Assembly: GCA_009889515.1 (NCBI GenBank)
Contig: WUQR01000068.1
Coordinates: forward strand, 62,001-126,000
Origin: Nitrososphaerota archaeon
GTDB lineage: Archaea; Thermoproteota; Nitrososphaeria_A; Caldarchaeales; Calditenuaceae
Length of the DNA: 64,000 bases
Reading direction: 5' to 3'
Made by a program: the position numbers and the translations under genes. The notes below the pieces were generated by a model that was given only the letters and a program-made list of their open reading frames with translations, ran no database searches and was not told the DNA's origin. Numbering within the stretch: the stretch's first letter is position 1; each line of letters opens with the position of its first letter. Of the stretch, positions 35,286 to 43,157 are shown one piece after another.

Positions 35286-36137
35286 CTACACACCACTCTC
35301 ATACTTCCTCCCCCTTATCAACGACGCGACTCTCACCGCCTCAAGGCTTTCACGGACGTTATGCGTTCTAATCACGTCGGCGCCGTTGTAGACCACTAAG
35401 GCTTCTGCAGCGACTGAGCCTATCAGCCTCTCCTCCGGATCCTCTTTCCCAGTCGCTCTGCCTATGAAGCTCTTCCTAGAGACACCTACGCAGATCGGCC
35501 TTCCCAAAACCTCTAACTCTCTCAACCGCCTCAATATCTCTGCATCCACTAAATACCACTCTTCTCGAAGGTTGCGGTGGAAGCCGATTCCCGGGTCTAC
35601 TATGATATGCTCTTGTTCTATTCCCGCTGACAGGGCTTTCTCAACCGCCCACCTCAGCTGGTCGATTATGCCTAAAATTACGTCTTCCGTCCTCTCAACA
35701 TTGTTGGCCATGACGATGAGCGAGGCTGAGTAGTCTTTTACAACCTCTACCATGTCGGGTGAGTGTCTCAGGCCTGATACGTCGTTTATCATCTCGGCGC
35801 CTAGCCGGAGAGCCAGTCTTGCTACACTGCTTCTTGTAGTATCAGCTGATATGGGTATATCGGCAACATTCTTCACAGCCTGCACAGCCATAGCCATTCT
35901 CTCCATCTCTACTTCTTCGCTCACCCACGTCTGTTTATAGGGGGCGCTAGACATCGCCCCAATATCGATGATGTCTGCACCCTCCTCGACCATCCTCAAA
36001 GCTTTCTTCTCGACCTCGCCCTGCGTCAAGCAGACGGAGCCTGGGTAGAAGGACTCCGGGCTCACGTTAATGACGCCCATCAAGCGGACCGGCTGCCCCT
36101 CGCCTACCCACAACTCCCCAACCCGTGCAAGCCGCAA
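35286..36137 (-). CDS. Dihydropteroate synthase family enzyme
   Basis: 283 residues. LMGVINVSPESFYPGS, ADIIDIGAMSSAPYKQ, ISADTTRSSVARLAL, MINDVSGL, VDPGIGFHRN and VGVSRKSFIG map to the pterin and p-aminobenzoate sites of DHPS. In archaea it makes the pterin part of folate or tetrahydromethanopterin. The F420/methanopterin-type enzyme at 43 kb favours methanopterin, by inference. TTG start; AAATAATAG about 30 bases upstream on the minus strand fits a TATA box. Confidence 0.88.
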   Translation of the reverse strand: MRLARVGELWVGEGQPVRLMGVINVSPESFYPGSVCLTQGEVEKKALRMVEEGADIIDIGAMSSAPYKQTWVSEEVEMERMAMAVQAVKNVADIPISADTTRSSVARLALRLGAEMINDVSGLRHSPDMVEVVKDYSASLIVMANNVERTEDVILGIIDQLRWAVEKALSAGIEQEHIIVDPGIGFHRNLREEWYLVDAEILRRLRELEVLGRPICVGVSRKSFIGRATGKEDPEERLIGSVAAEALVVYNGADVIRTHNVRESLEAVRVASLIRGRKYESGV

Positions 36138-36246
36138 TGATACCCCCCTCCTAGAAGGTGCTCTATTATTTGCCCGCTATTTGTAATATCAGTGTTGGGC
36201 AGAAGGGGAGGCCACCACAAGGGTGAAGGGCTGGTGTTGACGAGCG

Positions 36247-37497
36247 TTAGGGGCGCAATCCAAAGACGCTCTTCTCGAGGCTTATTGACTCGAATGCGAG
36301 CCCCAGCTTTTTCGCATACCTGTAGGCCTCGAGTATCTCCTCCTTTGTCGGTCTCCGAGCTATCTCGCTGTAGCGGGGGTCGAATTCGGGGCTTAGGGGG
36401 TCTGCGAAACAGTCGGGGTGGTACTGGTCCATCACGTTGACTGGAGTGCCGGGCATATTCTCCGCTATCCATGAGAGGACCTTCTTGGTGCAGCACTCGA
36501 CGTGGTTGGGCATGACCAAGTGCCTAATCACTATGTCCTCGCCCCAGTCGTAGATTGTCTTGTGGTTGGATGATACGGTCTCCCAGTACCACGGGGTCCT
36601 CGCCAACTTTATGGAGCAGGCGTTACTTCCAAACTTGAAGTCTGGGAGCCAGATGTCTACTAGCTCCCTCAATATCAGGAGGGTCTCCATGCTCATGTAC
36701 ATGTTTGAGTTCCAGAGAATGGGTGTGTTTAGTTCTCCGTCGTAGAGGTACTGGGATGGCTCTAGCCTCCGCCACCTGAGGGCGTCGGGCTTCATCATCC
36801 ACAGGTAGGTCAGCTTATCCCGCGTGGGCTGGACACTGCCTAGCAGGGATATGGCCTCGACTATTGTGTGGAGGTGGATTGTCGGCTCGCCGCCTACCAA
36901 GTTTATGTTGTGACACCCCTCCACCCTTAACTCCCACATCATCATAGCGAGCTGGCTCGGGTCAACTATCAATCCATTATCCTTGTCCTTGCTTATGTCG
37001 CCGTTCTGGCAGAAGCCACACCTCATGTTGCAGGAGGTGAAGAATATCGTCCCAGAGCCCCTAACTCCACGTATCGGAAGCTCCTCGCCTAGGTGGTGAA
37101 AGTATGAGCTTACACGAGAGATATGGTCTAGCATGCAGGCCCCCTTCTTCGAGCCTTCACTCCTATCGACCCTGCACCCCCACCTGCAGAAGTTGCAGTG
37201 CCTCAGCATCCTCTTCACCAGCTCAACCTTCAGGTCCATGAAGCTCTTGCCCGGTCTCTCAAGCTCCCGGAGGGTTAGCTCGCCCTTCTTGATGCCTGTG
37301 TGAATCTGCTGGAATGTCTTTGCCGCCTCCCTATGAGCATCCCAGAGCTCCTCCTCGCTCGCACTGAAATCCACATCAACAGGTATCCTCCGACATATCA
37401 GATACTTTGCAGGCATCTTGTTAGTCGAGACCGCGAGATACCACGACAGCCTCTTTACGACCTGCTCATCACGCCAAATCCAGAGTGTCTCAAGCAT
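36247..37497 (-). CDS. Radical SAM protein of the PflA/AmmeMemoRadiSam-like type
   Basis: 416 residues. The 4Fe-4S motif is CNMRCGFCQ (about residue 154), and NLVGGEPTIH is the GGE SAM-contact. Before it lies a Cys-rich stretch, HCNFCRWGCRVDR, that could bind a second cluster, with CML further on. The family is related to pyruvate formate-lyase activating enzymes. The target is unknown. A TATA-like TTTTAAGCC about 33 bases upstream supports the ATG. Confidence 0.88.
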   Translation of the reverse strand: MLETLWIWRDEQVVKRLSWYLAVSTNKMPAKYLICRRIPVDVDFSASEEELWDAHREAAKTFQQIHTGIKKGELTLRELERPGKSFMDLKVELVKRMLRHCNFCRWGCRVDRSEGSKKGACMLDHISRVSSYFHHLGEELPIRGVRGSGTIFFTSCNMRCGFCQNGDISKDKDNGLIVDPSQLAMMMWELRVEGCHNINLVGGEPTIHLHTIVEAISLLGSVQPTRDKLTYLWMMKPDALRWRRLEPSQYLYDGELNTPILWNSNMYMSMETLLILRELVDIWLPDFKFGSNACSIKLARTPWYWETVSSNHKTIYDWGEDIVIRHLVMPNHVECCTKKVLSWIAENMPGTPVNVMDQYHPDCFADPLSPEFDPRYSEIARRPTKEEILEAYRYAKKLGLAFESISLEKSVFGLRP

Positions 37498-37585
37498 TCC
37501 TCTACCGATTCTGTCCTGAGAGGGGCTTAAAAGATTTGTTTAGCTACAAAAACCCAATCACGGACGTCTTTCCGTGGGGCCGTAG

Positions 37586-37593
37586 CTTTAAAT
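37586..37593 (+). promoter_or_regulatory. TATA box of the RNase J-like gene
   Basis: CTTTAAAT, centred about 28 bases before ATG 37619. This supports the ATG over an upstream TTG at 37598 as the start. Confidence 0.65.
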
Positions 37594-37618
37594 CAGCTTG
37601 CCCAGCTATTCCGAGGAC

Positions 37619-39043
37619 ATGAGGGTGCGGGGGTTCGGGGGTGTGGGCGAGGTTGGGGGGAATAAATTCTACATCGAGGCCCGGGGAGAAGGCATATTCA
37701 TCGACTTCGGCATAAGCTATGCCTGTAGGAGACGCTATTTCGGATTCTTTCTGAGGCCCAAAAAGTTCTCGCTACTTGCCTCGCTAATTGCATCTGGCTC
37801 TGTTCCTCTTATCAGAAACCTCTACGACGGAGAACTCTTCGACCCCACCGGCCTCACAGGCGAGGTCCTTCGCAAGGCCCCAGAACTGAACGTACAGGGC
37901 ATAGTTGTCAGCCACCCCCACACAGACCACATAGGCCACATCTCGCTACTGCGTAAAGACATCCCCGTCTATCTCGGTGAAGGGAGCTATGAGATAGCCA
38001 AGACGAGGGAGATGACCAAGACAGCGAAGACGATAGAAGATAAAATATTCGTTGATGGAGAGAGGCCGGTCCACCTCTTCAGGACGGGCAGCAAGATTAA
38101 GATAGGCTCGTTCGAAGTGATTCCAATACATGTGGACCACTCGGTTCCAGGCTCTTACGGCCTTATAGTACACTCGCCGGAGGGGAGTGTAGCATATTCG
38201 GGTGATCTGAGGCTTCATGGGCCTAAGAGCGAGTTTACAGAGGAGTTTGCAGAGGCCATCGCTTCACAGGGCGTTGACGTGGTGATGATGGAGGGGACCC
38301 GGATAGGCGAGGAGGACCAGGCGACGGAGGCGGATGTGGAGAGGAGTCTAACCCGCAACATTGCGGAGAGGAGGGGATTAGTAGCGGTGCTCACAGGTCT
38401 CCTAGACTACGACCGCTTCCGCTCAATCGTCTCAGCCTCCGAGGCAGCGGGAAGAATAGTCCTCGTCTCACCTAGAATGGCCATGATGCTCAACACCTTT
38501 AGAAATCTCAGAGTCATGCCTGAGGACTTCCTCCCGGGCAAGGGGAAGGTTGAAGTTCTGGTCGAGAGGAAGGGGAGCGGTCTGCTTGACAAGCATGACT
38601 ACCATGGCTGGGAGAGAGAATACTTGGATAAACTCCTAGACAAGGGTTTGCCGTTGCTGACAGACTTGGACGTCGCGGCCTATCAGAACAAGTACACAGT
38701 AGTCCTAAACTCGCCTGACGACGTCTTAGACCTACTACTGATGAGGCCCGTCGAAGACTCCATTTTCATCTACTCGACTAGCGAGCCTCACAACGAAGAG
38801 CAGGAAATAGACAGGGAGCGGATAGACAACTGGCTCTCAATACTTGGCATGAAGAGCGTACAGGCCCATGCCTCAGGCCACGCCGGCAGGGGGGAGCTGG
38901 AACACATAATACAGACTGCCCGCCCCAAGAGGGTAATACCGATACACACCGAGACCCCAGAGCTATTCCAGCCCCTTCTAAGCCGGGCCGCCCCCGGCTC
39001 AACGCTTATAAACCTCCACCCCAAGACCCCAACCACAATATAA
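37619..39043 (+). CDS. Metallo-beta-lactamase fold protein, RNase J-like
   Basis: 474 residues from the ATG (MRVRGFGGVGEVGGNKF). The zinc motif HPHTDHIGH (about residue 100), HVDHSVPGSY and YSGDLRLHG give the hydrolytic core; a beta-CASP-like region follows, with ASGHAGRGEL and IPIHTETPE near the end as in RNase J and CPSF nucleases. It should process or degrade RNA, either by 5' exonuclease or endonuclease activity. Sequence differs enough in the beta-CASP part that a general hydrolase cannot be ruled out. Confidence 0.82.
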   Translation: MRVRGFGGVGEVGGNKFYIEARGEGIFIDFGISYACRRRYFGFFLRPKKFSLLASLIASGSVPLIRNLYDGELFDPTGLTGEVLRKAPELNVQGIVVSHPHTDHIGHISLLRKDIPVYLGEGSYEIAKTREMTKTAKTIEDKIFVDGERPVHLFRTGSKIKIGSFEVIPIHVDHSVPGSYGLIVHSPEGSVAYSGDLRLHGPKSEFTEEFAEAIASQGVDVVMMEGTRIGEEDQATEADVERSLTRNIAERRGLVAVLTGLLDYDRFRSIVSASEAAGRIVLVSPRMAMMLNTFRNLRVMPEDFLPGKGKVEVLVERKGSGLLDKHDYHGWEREYLDKLLDKGLPLLTDLDVAAYQNKYTVVLNSPDDVLDLLLMRPVEDSIFIYSTSEPHNEEQEIDRERIDNWLSILGMKSVQAHASGHAGRGELEHIIQTARPKRVIPIHTETPELFQPLLSRAAPGSTLINLHPKTPTTI

Positions 39044-39098
39044 ATAGGGAACGACGCAGGTAATACCCTCTGCATGGCGGCTAATAGCGCCAGATAAA

Positions 39099-39106
39099 CC
39101 TAAAAA
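39099..39106 (+). promoter_or_regulatory. TATA-like element of the histone-fold gene
   Basis: CCTAAAAA, about 30 bases before ATG 39135, consistent with a leaderless transcript. Confidence 0.45.
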
Positions 39107-39134
39107 GCATCCTTTAGCAGTTTTTACCGAAACC

Positions 39135-39311
39135 ATGCCACGGGAGTTTGTCGTTGTAGAGTCAAAGGTTAGGGAGCTGCTGCCGGAGGGTATTAGACTG
39201 AGCAGTGACGCACTCCAGGGACTCGACGCCGTCGTCAGGCAGGCGATCCAAAAAGCCGTAGAACGCTGCAAGGCAAACAACAGGAAGACAATAATCAAGG
39301 AAGACTTCTAA
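39135..39311 (+). CDS. Short histone-fold protein (DUF1931-like)
   Basis: 58 residues. FVVVESKVRELLPEGIRLS then a long central helix (QGLDAVVRQAIQKAVERCKA) and NNRKTIIKEDF follow the strand-helix-helix-R-K-T pattern of the histone fold; the NNRKT turn before a final acidic helix is characteristic. Proteins of this size in archaea are annotated as DUF1931 or histone-like and probably act as dimers that bind DNA or contact partner proteins. It has its own promoter between the RNase J-like gene and the C/D RNA. Full archaeal histones (about 67 residues) are slightly longer. Confidence 0.78.
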   Translation: MPREFVVVESKVRELLPEGIRLSSDALQGLDAVVRQAIQKAVERCKANNRKTIIKEDF

Positions 39312-39338
39312 ACAGCCCAACAGGCCAAGAGACACCAA

Positions 39339-39347
39339 CATTTATCT
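39339..39347 (+). promoter_or_regulatory. TATA box of the C/D box RNA
   Basis: CATTTATCT, with the RNA's terminal stem starting about 27 bases downstream, so the RNA is probably transcribed from its own promoter. Confidence 0.55.
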
Positions 39348-39369
39348 CCCAAATTTTTAGGCTATACTG

Positions 39370-39424
39370 TGGGTGATGATAGCGGGTATTTCTGAGCTGT
39401 GATGAGGATACCCGCTCTGACCCA
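39370..39424 (+). ncRNA. C/D box guide sRNA
   Basis: All four boxes are perfect: C GTGATGA 39373-39379, D' CTGA 39392-39395, C' GTGATGA 39399-39405, D CTGA 39417-39420, with a 12-base first guide, a 3-base D'-C' spacer and an 11-base second guide. TGGG (39370-39373) pairs with CCCA (39421-39424) as the terminal stem of the kink-turn. Such RNAs bind L7Ae, Nop5 and fibrillarin to place 2'-O-methyl groups on rRNA or tRNA. The guides AGCGGGTAT and ATACCCGCT are reverse complements of each other, which is odd. Targets were not determined. Confidence 0.85.
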
Positions 39425-39566
39425 TAATCAGGCCGCCTATCCTATCCAAACAGAGAGCTATTCAGCCAGCTTATCACTATATTCTGGGTAAAAACTTCAT
39501 CGAGATATTCCTGGAGTCCGTCGCAAAACAATCAAAAGAATCTATGTGGTCGTCAATAGGTTTGTC

Positions 39567-39890
39567 TTACGGGTATATTGTTGGGACTCTGTCTATATCC
39601 TTTACGAGGTCAGCTATTGGTGTGACGAGGTAGATCTCCATGTCAAGGAAGTGGAAGAAACCTGCCTGCATAAGAAAATCTCTGACTGCCTCGGCGCTTG
39701 GTGCTTCAAGCAACATAAGGCCCTTGTGAGCAGGGTCGAGATGAATGTATGGCACAACAAGTTTAACACCAAATTTCTTAGCTACGTTTTCCACCTCTGG
39801 AAATATTTTCTTGAACCATTCTCTTGCACCTTTACTCGCAACTGGGCAATTCCCGGGAGGATGTTCCTGCAGTATAACGTATTGTGGCAT
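39567..39890 (-). CDS. Small conserved protein of ferredoxin-like type, unknown
   Basis: 107 residues. PQYVILQEHPPGNCPVASKG, FGVKLVVPYIHLDPAHKG and LLEAPSAEAVRDFL follow the alternating strand-helix pattern of dimeric alpha+beta barrel proteins (GYD/DUF3303-like). The conserved Cys and His could serve metal or substrate binding. A TATA box (CTTATATAT on the minus strand, about 27 bases upstream) supports the ATG. Function unknown. Confidence 0.75.
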   Translation of the reverse strand: MPQYVILQEHPPGNCPVASKGAREWFKKIFPEVENVAKKFGVKLVVPYIHLDPAHKGLMLLEAPSAEAVRDFLMQAGFFHFLDMEIYLVTPIADLVKDIDRVPTIYP

Positions 39891-40115
39891 GTGGAGCTTT
39901 GTGGCGCATCATATATAAGCCTTGATTAGAGGGACATTTGGGTGTAGGTTAAAAAGTATTATTAACGTCTCCAATTTAGACAGGTTGCGATTCTTGGAAA
40001 CTGTATTATCATTTTGAACTCTGCACGAAGGTTCTTCAGAGTTTTCATACAGCTGGATTTTCTAGCCACAAAATCGTGTCCAGTTAATGGGGTGGTGATG
40101 TCCTTCGCGTTTAAC

Positions 40116-40469
40116 TCATACTTCAATCTCGACGCATACGTCGAGCTTAGAGTAGTACCTCTTAATCGAGGATTCGCCATACTTACTCTTGAACAGCTTA
40201 ACCACCTTCTCTACACTATCCTTATCGCTTAACGGTCTCGCCACCACTGTGAGCCGTTTACCGCCAGCTGCCAGCTCCATAGATGGGTTTGCCAAGAGAT
40301 TCCTATACCAGTTAGTATCCGAGCCCTTCACGGGCAGGAGATAGATCTTTCTATCCTCGTTAACGAACCAAACGGGCAGGCTGATACGCCTCCCACTTCT
40401 CCTACCCACCGTGGTAATCTCCAGCTCATATGTGCTGCGGAGGGCCTTGAGAAATTCTTCAGCGGCCAT
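40116..40469 (-). CDS. F420-type split-barrel oxidoreductase (nitroreductase/DDN-like)
   Basis: 117 residues. ELEITTVGRRSGRRISLPVWF, YLLPVKGSDTNWYRNL and NPSMELAAGGKRL follow the deazaflavin-dependent nitroreductase and FMN-binding split-barrel pattern (the TxGRRSGxxR-type phosphate site). It should use F420 or FMN to reduce a small molecule. ATG start with a CTTTTTATC box about 26 bases upstream. The 225 bases between this gene and the previous one show no convincing gene. Confidence 0.78.
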   Translation of the reverse strand: MAAEEFLKALRSTYELEITTVGRRSGRRISLPVWFVNEDRKIYLLPVKGSDTNWYRNLLANPSMELAAGGKRLTVVARPLSDKDSVEKVVKLFKSKYGESSIKRYYSKLDVCVEIEV

Positions 40470-40567
40470 GTCAGCTAGCCTTACTCGTAGCCGATAAAAA
40501 GTCTTTCCTATGGATACGGCTTGGGAGTAATGCGTATTTAGGTGTGTGGTAACTAGATGTCCTTGAA

Positions 40568-41818
40568 TTGGATGCAGATGTCATTATTGTTGGTGGAGGC
40601 TTCGTCGGCCTGCACACAGCATATCGGCTGCATAAAGATGGGTTCAGAGTAGTTGTTGTCGGCGGTGAGGCGCCGCGTAGGGGGGCCTCTTGGGGTAATG
40701 CGGGTCTGATACATCAGGGCTCGACGACCACTGTGCCGGAGATAATGGGCTTCTGGCGCGTGGTGAGGCTGGCCCTGAGACGTGGATCCTACATATCGTC
40801 GAATCCTTGGGTAGCTTTGCGGGAATCCCTTCCCGGCGGATGGATCTGGAGGTATGCGCGCCTCCTCAAAAAGGAGCAGCTAATCGAGCGCGCGGCGCTG
40901 TTGTCTAGTCTAGTCCGTGAGAGTAAGAGGCTGTGGCTTGAGATAATCAGGGGCGAGGGGCTTGATGCGGAGTTGTTGGAGCGTGGCTCTATTGAGGCAT
41001 ATTTCTCCGAGGAGCTTTTCCGTCTTGAGTCCCGCGTTGTCTCGGAGGAGGCGTCTAGGCTGGGATACCGTGTCCAAGTTCTCGACGGCGAGAAGTGCAG
41101 GGAGATGGAGCCCCTCCTGAGAGAAGGAGTCGCAGGTGGGATCTACTATCTAGACGACGCTTGGGTAAACCCCTCCAAGACGCTGAACTCCTTCATCTCC
41201 GCCCTCCAGCGGCTAGGAGTGAAGATAATGTGGGAGAGGGTTAGAGGGGTTAGAGAGGAGGGAGATGGTGTGAGGGTTGAGGCGGAGAGCGGCGGTCTGA
41301 AGGCGGCGCATGTAGTTTTGGCAGCAGGGGCTTGGACCAGAAACCTACTTAGGAGCATCGGAGCCAAGATACCTCTGATCGCTGGTCGTGGATATCTCGC
41401 AATATCAGAGCCGGTTAGAGAGAGGCTGGCTAGGCCACTATTCTACGCTGACGAGAAGATAGTTGTCGGCCAGACAGCAGACGGCAATTTACGGCTCACA
41501 AGCTATTTCGAACTCAACAACCCGGACGCGCCTCTCGACCGGTCCAAGATAATCCAGATGGTGAGAAAAGTGAAAGAGGCCCTCAAGCTCGAGGGCGAAC
41601 TGCGAATAATTGATGAGTGGGTGGGCTCAAGGCCCTGCATACCAGATGGATTGCCAGTAGTTGGTAGGGTCGGAGGTAGGGGGCGGGTCCTAGTTGCTAC
41701 GGGTCTTTGCAGGCTCGGCCTTACCCTAAGCCCAGCAACCGCTGTGCTCGTCGAGGATATTATAACGGGGCGCGAAAACCCGCTGCTACAACACTTCTCA
41801 CCCGCGAGATTTTCATAA
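40568..41818 (+). CDS. FAD-dependent amino acid oxidase/dehydrogenase (DadA/DAO-like)
   Basis: 416 residues. DVIIVGGGFVGLHTAYRL is the FAD-binding Rossmann motif; GASWGNAGLI, VVLAAGAWTRNLLRSIG and the C-terminal ATGLCRLGLTLSPATAVLVE (with DGLPVVGRV before it) are the D-amino acid dehydrogenase pattern. It should deaminate an amino acid or oxidise a related amine, donating electrons to a quinone or other acceptor. It starts alone between divergent or convergent neighbours; no proline or glycine pathway genes are adjacent. Confidence 0.88.
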   Translation: MDADVIIVGGGFVGLHTAYRLHKDGFRVVVVGGEAPRRGASWGNAGLIHQGSTTTVPEIMGFWRVVRLALRRGSYISSNPWVALRESLPGGWIWRYARLLKKEQLIERAALLSSLVRESKRLWLEIIRGEGLDAELLERGSIEAYFSEELFRLESRVVSEEASRLGYRVQVLDGEKCREMEPLLREGVAGGIYYLDDAWVNPSKTLNSFISALQRLGVKIMWERVRGVREEGDGVRVEAESGGLKAAHVVLAAGAWTRNLLRSIGAKIPLIAGRGYLAISEPVRERLARPLFYADEKIVVGQTADGNLRLTSYFELNNPDAPLDRSKIIQMVRKVKEALKLEGELRIIDEWVGSRPCIPDGLPVVGRVGGRGRVLVATGLCRLGLTLSPATAVLVEDIITGRENPLLQHFSPARFS

Positions 41819-41970
41819 GTAGCGGAGGCACAGTGAATCAACGCTAGGCTTTTTAAACTTTGCACGCTGTGTCAGGCGCGATATATATGCCAGACTCTGT
41901 CTCAGGAGGACTCGAAGACAGGTTTTCAAAAATAGCTTATATCCCACACTCCGAATACTGATTATGGCTC

Positions 41971-42741
41971 TTGCCTAGGCGCCATGAGTTACTGGTCATG
42001 TCGCTTGCAGTGATTCTAGCTTTATTATTCATCCTCTTTAACTCGCCACCCCTATCACTCTCATCATCGAGCGCCATCGCCTATGTATCCAACATAGCCT
42101 CTCCAGTTCAGGGTGGGATCACAGTAAAGGTTAGAGTGACACACCAGATAGGAAATGAGACTCCCAAGCCGCCAATCAACGGGCTGGTTTTCGTCGTCTT
42201 AGGAGGTAATATTGCAGACGTAGACGCTAAAGGTGAGGCGATTTTCAGCTTACCCCCAGGGAACTATAGCCTCATAGTCTCATGGCGCGACGGGATACTC
42301 TACCCGTTCAGAACAATCGTGAAGGTTGAGAAGCCGTTATTGATTCTGGTCTCGTTTAGGGAAGAGAAGATTATCCCCGACTCCTTGGTATTGATGGTAA
42401 ACTACACCACAGACTCCAGCAGGGTTGAAATGCAGTATATGCCGCCATCAGATAAGATTATATACGCTTCAACCCCAATCATAACCACTATAGATCAAAT
42501 GGGTAGAAAGCTTGTCTACCCCACACACGAGACCGTGGCATGGCACATAACCCCCCGCCCCTACTATATCAGTCTACAACCGTCGGCTGTCTACGTCTTG
42601 TACGACGTAGTAGTACCAGTCCTCTCGAGCACAAATACGTTAGTCCCATGGAGCATTTTATCCGTGGTAAGTGACGAGACCTTTATCCCCATCCAGATCA
42701 CCAACGCTACTATAGTTGAAGGAGATATAGAATGGAGCTAG
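41971..42741 (+). CDS. Membrane-anchored extracytoplasmic protein, unknown
   Basis: 256 residues from TTG, about 28 bases after TAGCTTATATCC. A single hydrophobic helix near residues 8-27 follows a basic start (MPRRH), so it is an anchor or signal; the rest is beta-rich (GGITVKVRVTHQ, GEAIFSLPPGNYSLIVSW), like an Ig-type or carboxypeptidase-regulatory domain facing outside. Its stop overlaps the next gene by 10 bases, so the two are one operon. Confidence 0.75.
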   Translation: MPRRHELLVMSLAVILALLFILFNSPPLSLSSSSAIAYVSNIASPVQGGITVKVRVTHQIGNETPKPPINGLVFVVLGGNIADVDAKGEAIFSLPPGNYSLIVSWRDGILYPFRTIVKVEKPLLILVSFREEKIIPDSLVLMVNYTTDSSRVEMQYMPPSDKIIYASTPIITTIDQMGRKLVYPTHETVAWHITPRPYYISLQPSAVYVLYDVVVPVLSSTNTLVPWSILSVVSDETFIPIQITNATIVEGDIEWS

Positions 42742-43157
42742 ACATAATTTATAGTCCTATATTCTGGCTGGTACTCAACATTCTTGTGGCATTCGGGATA
42801 TTAAAGCTGAGGAAAAGCTTGAGCACTGTCTCAAAGGGTAGTGTGGAGGAGTTTGCGGAGGGCCCATTTTGGAGGCTCGAAAGGGCTCTTAGCATGGAAG
42901 TGACCAGTGAGAGGCAAAGAGAGTATCTTAAAAACTGCATCAATATTTTTCTCCAACTGCTAGACGAGCGCAAATTATTAGATGTTAAACCATACTCTAC
43001 GGTCAGAGAGATTCTACAGACCATCAACAGGAGGGAAGCCTTAGAGTTGGTGGAGCTTTATGAAGCCGCCCGCTTCGGCCAGAAGACACTCAGCGAGGAG
43101 GAATTGAAAGTTTTTAGGACGAATCTCAGACACCTTGCGCGTATGATGATCCACTAA
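42732..43157 (+). CDS. Membrane-anchored DUF4129-like protein
   Basis: 141 residues: one N-terminal helix (about 6-23), then a cytoplasmic helical domain. TVREILQTINRREALELVEL continues into YEAARFGQKTLSEEE, which is similar to the C-terminal DUF4129 domain found in transglutaminase-like membrane proteins of the MoxR/DUF58 systems (leucine-rich helices, then YE-ARFG). No transglutaminase, MoxR or DUF58 gene lies nearby. It overlaps the exported protein upstream. Its 3' end overlaps the convergent flavoenzyme by 32 bases. Confidence 0.7.
   Translation: MELDIIYSPIFWLVLNILVAFGILKLRKSLSTVSKGSVEEFAEGPFWRLERALSMEVTSERQREYLKNCINIFLQLLDERKLLDVKPYSTVREILQTINRREALELVELYEAARFGQKTLSEEELKVFRTNLRHLARMMIH

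Noticed and set aside
39546-39929. 127-codon plus-strand frame over the small protein at 39567-39890
   Set aside because: The minus-strand gene has a well-placed TATA box and a folded-protein pattern; the plus frame is Cys/Trp/His-rich in a way typical of antisense frames.
39962-40180. 72-codon minus-strand frame between two small genes
   Set aside because: It overlaps the 3' part of the F420-type enzyme in another frame, lacks a promoter and shows no family pattern.
41887-41958. 23-codon ORF preceded by a TATA-like element, as a possible leader peptide
   Set aside because: Too short and without an SD sequence or a plausible leader function; the TATA box near 41933 belongs to the next gene.
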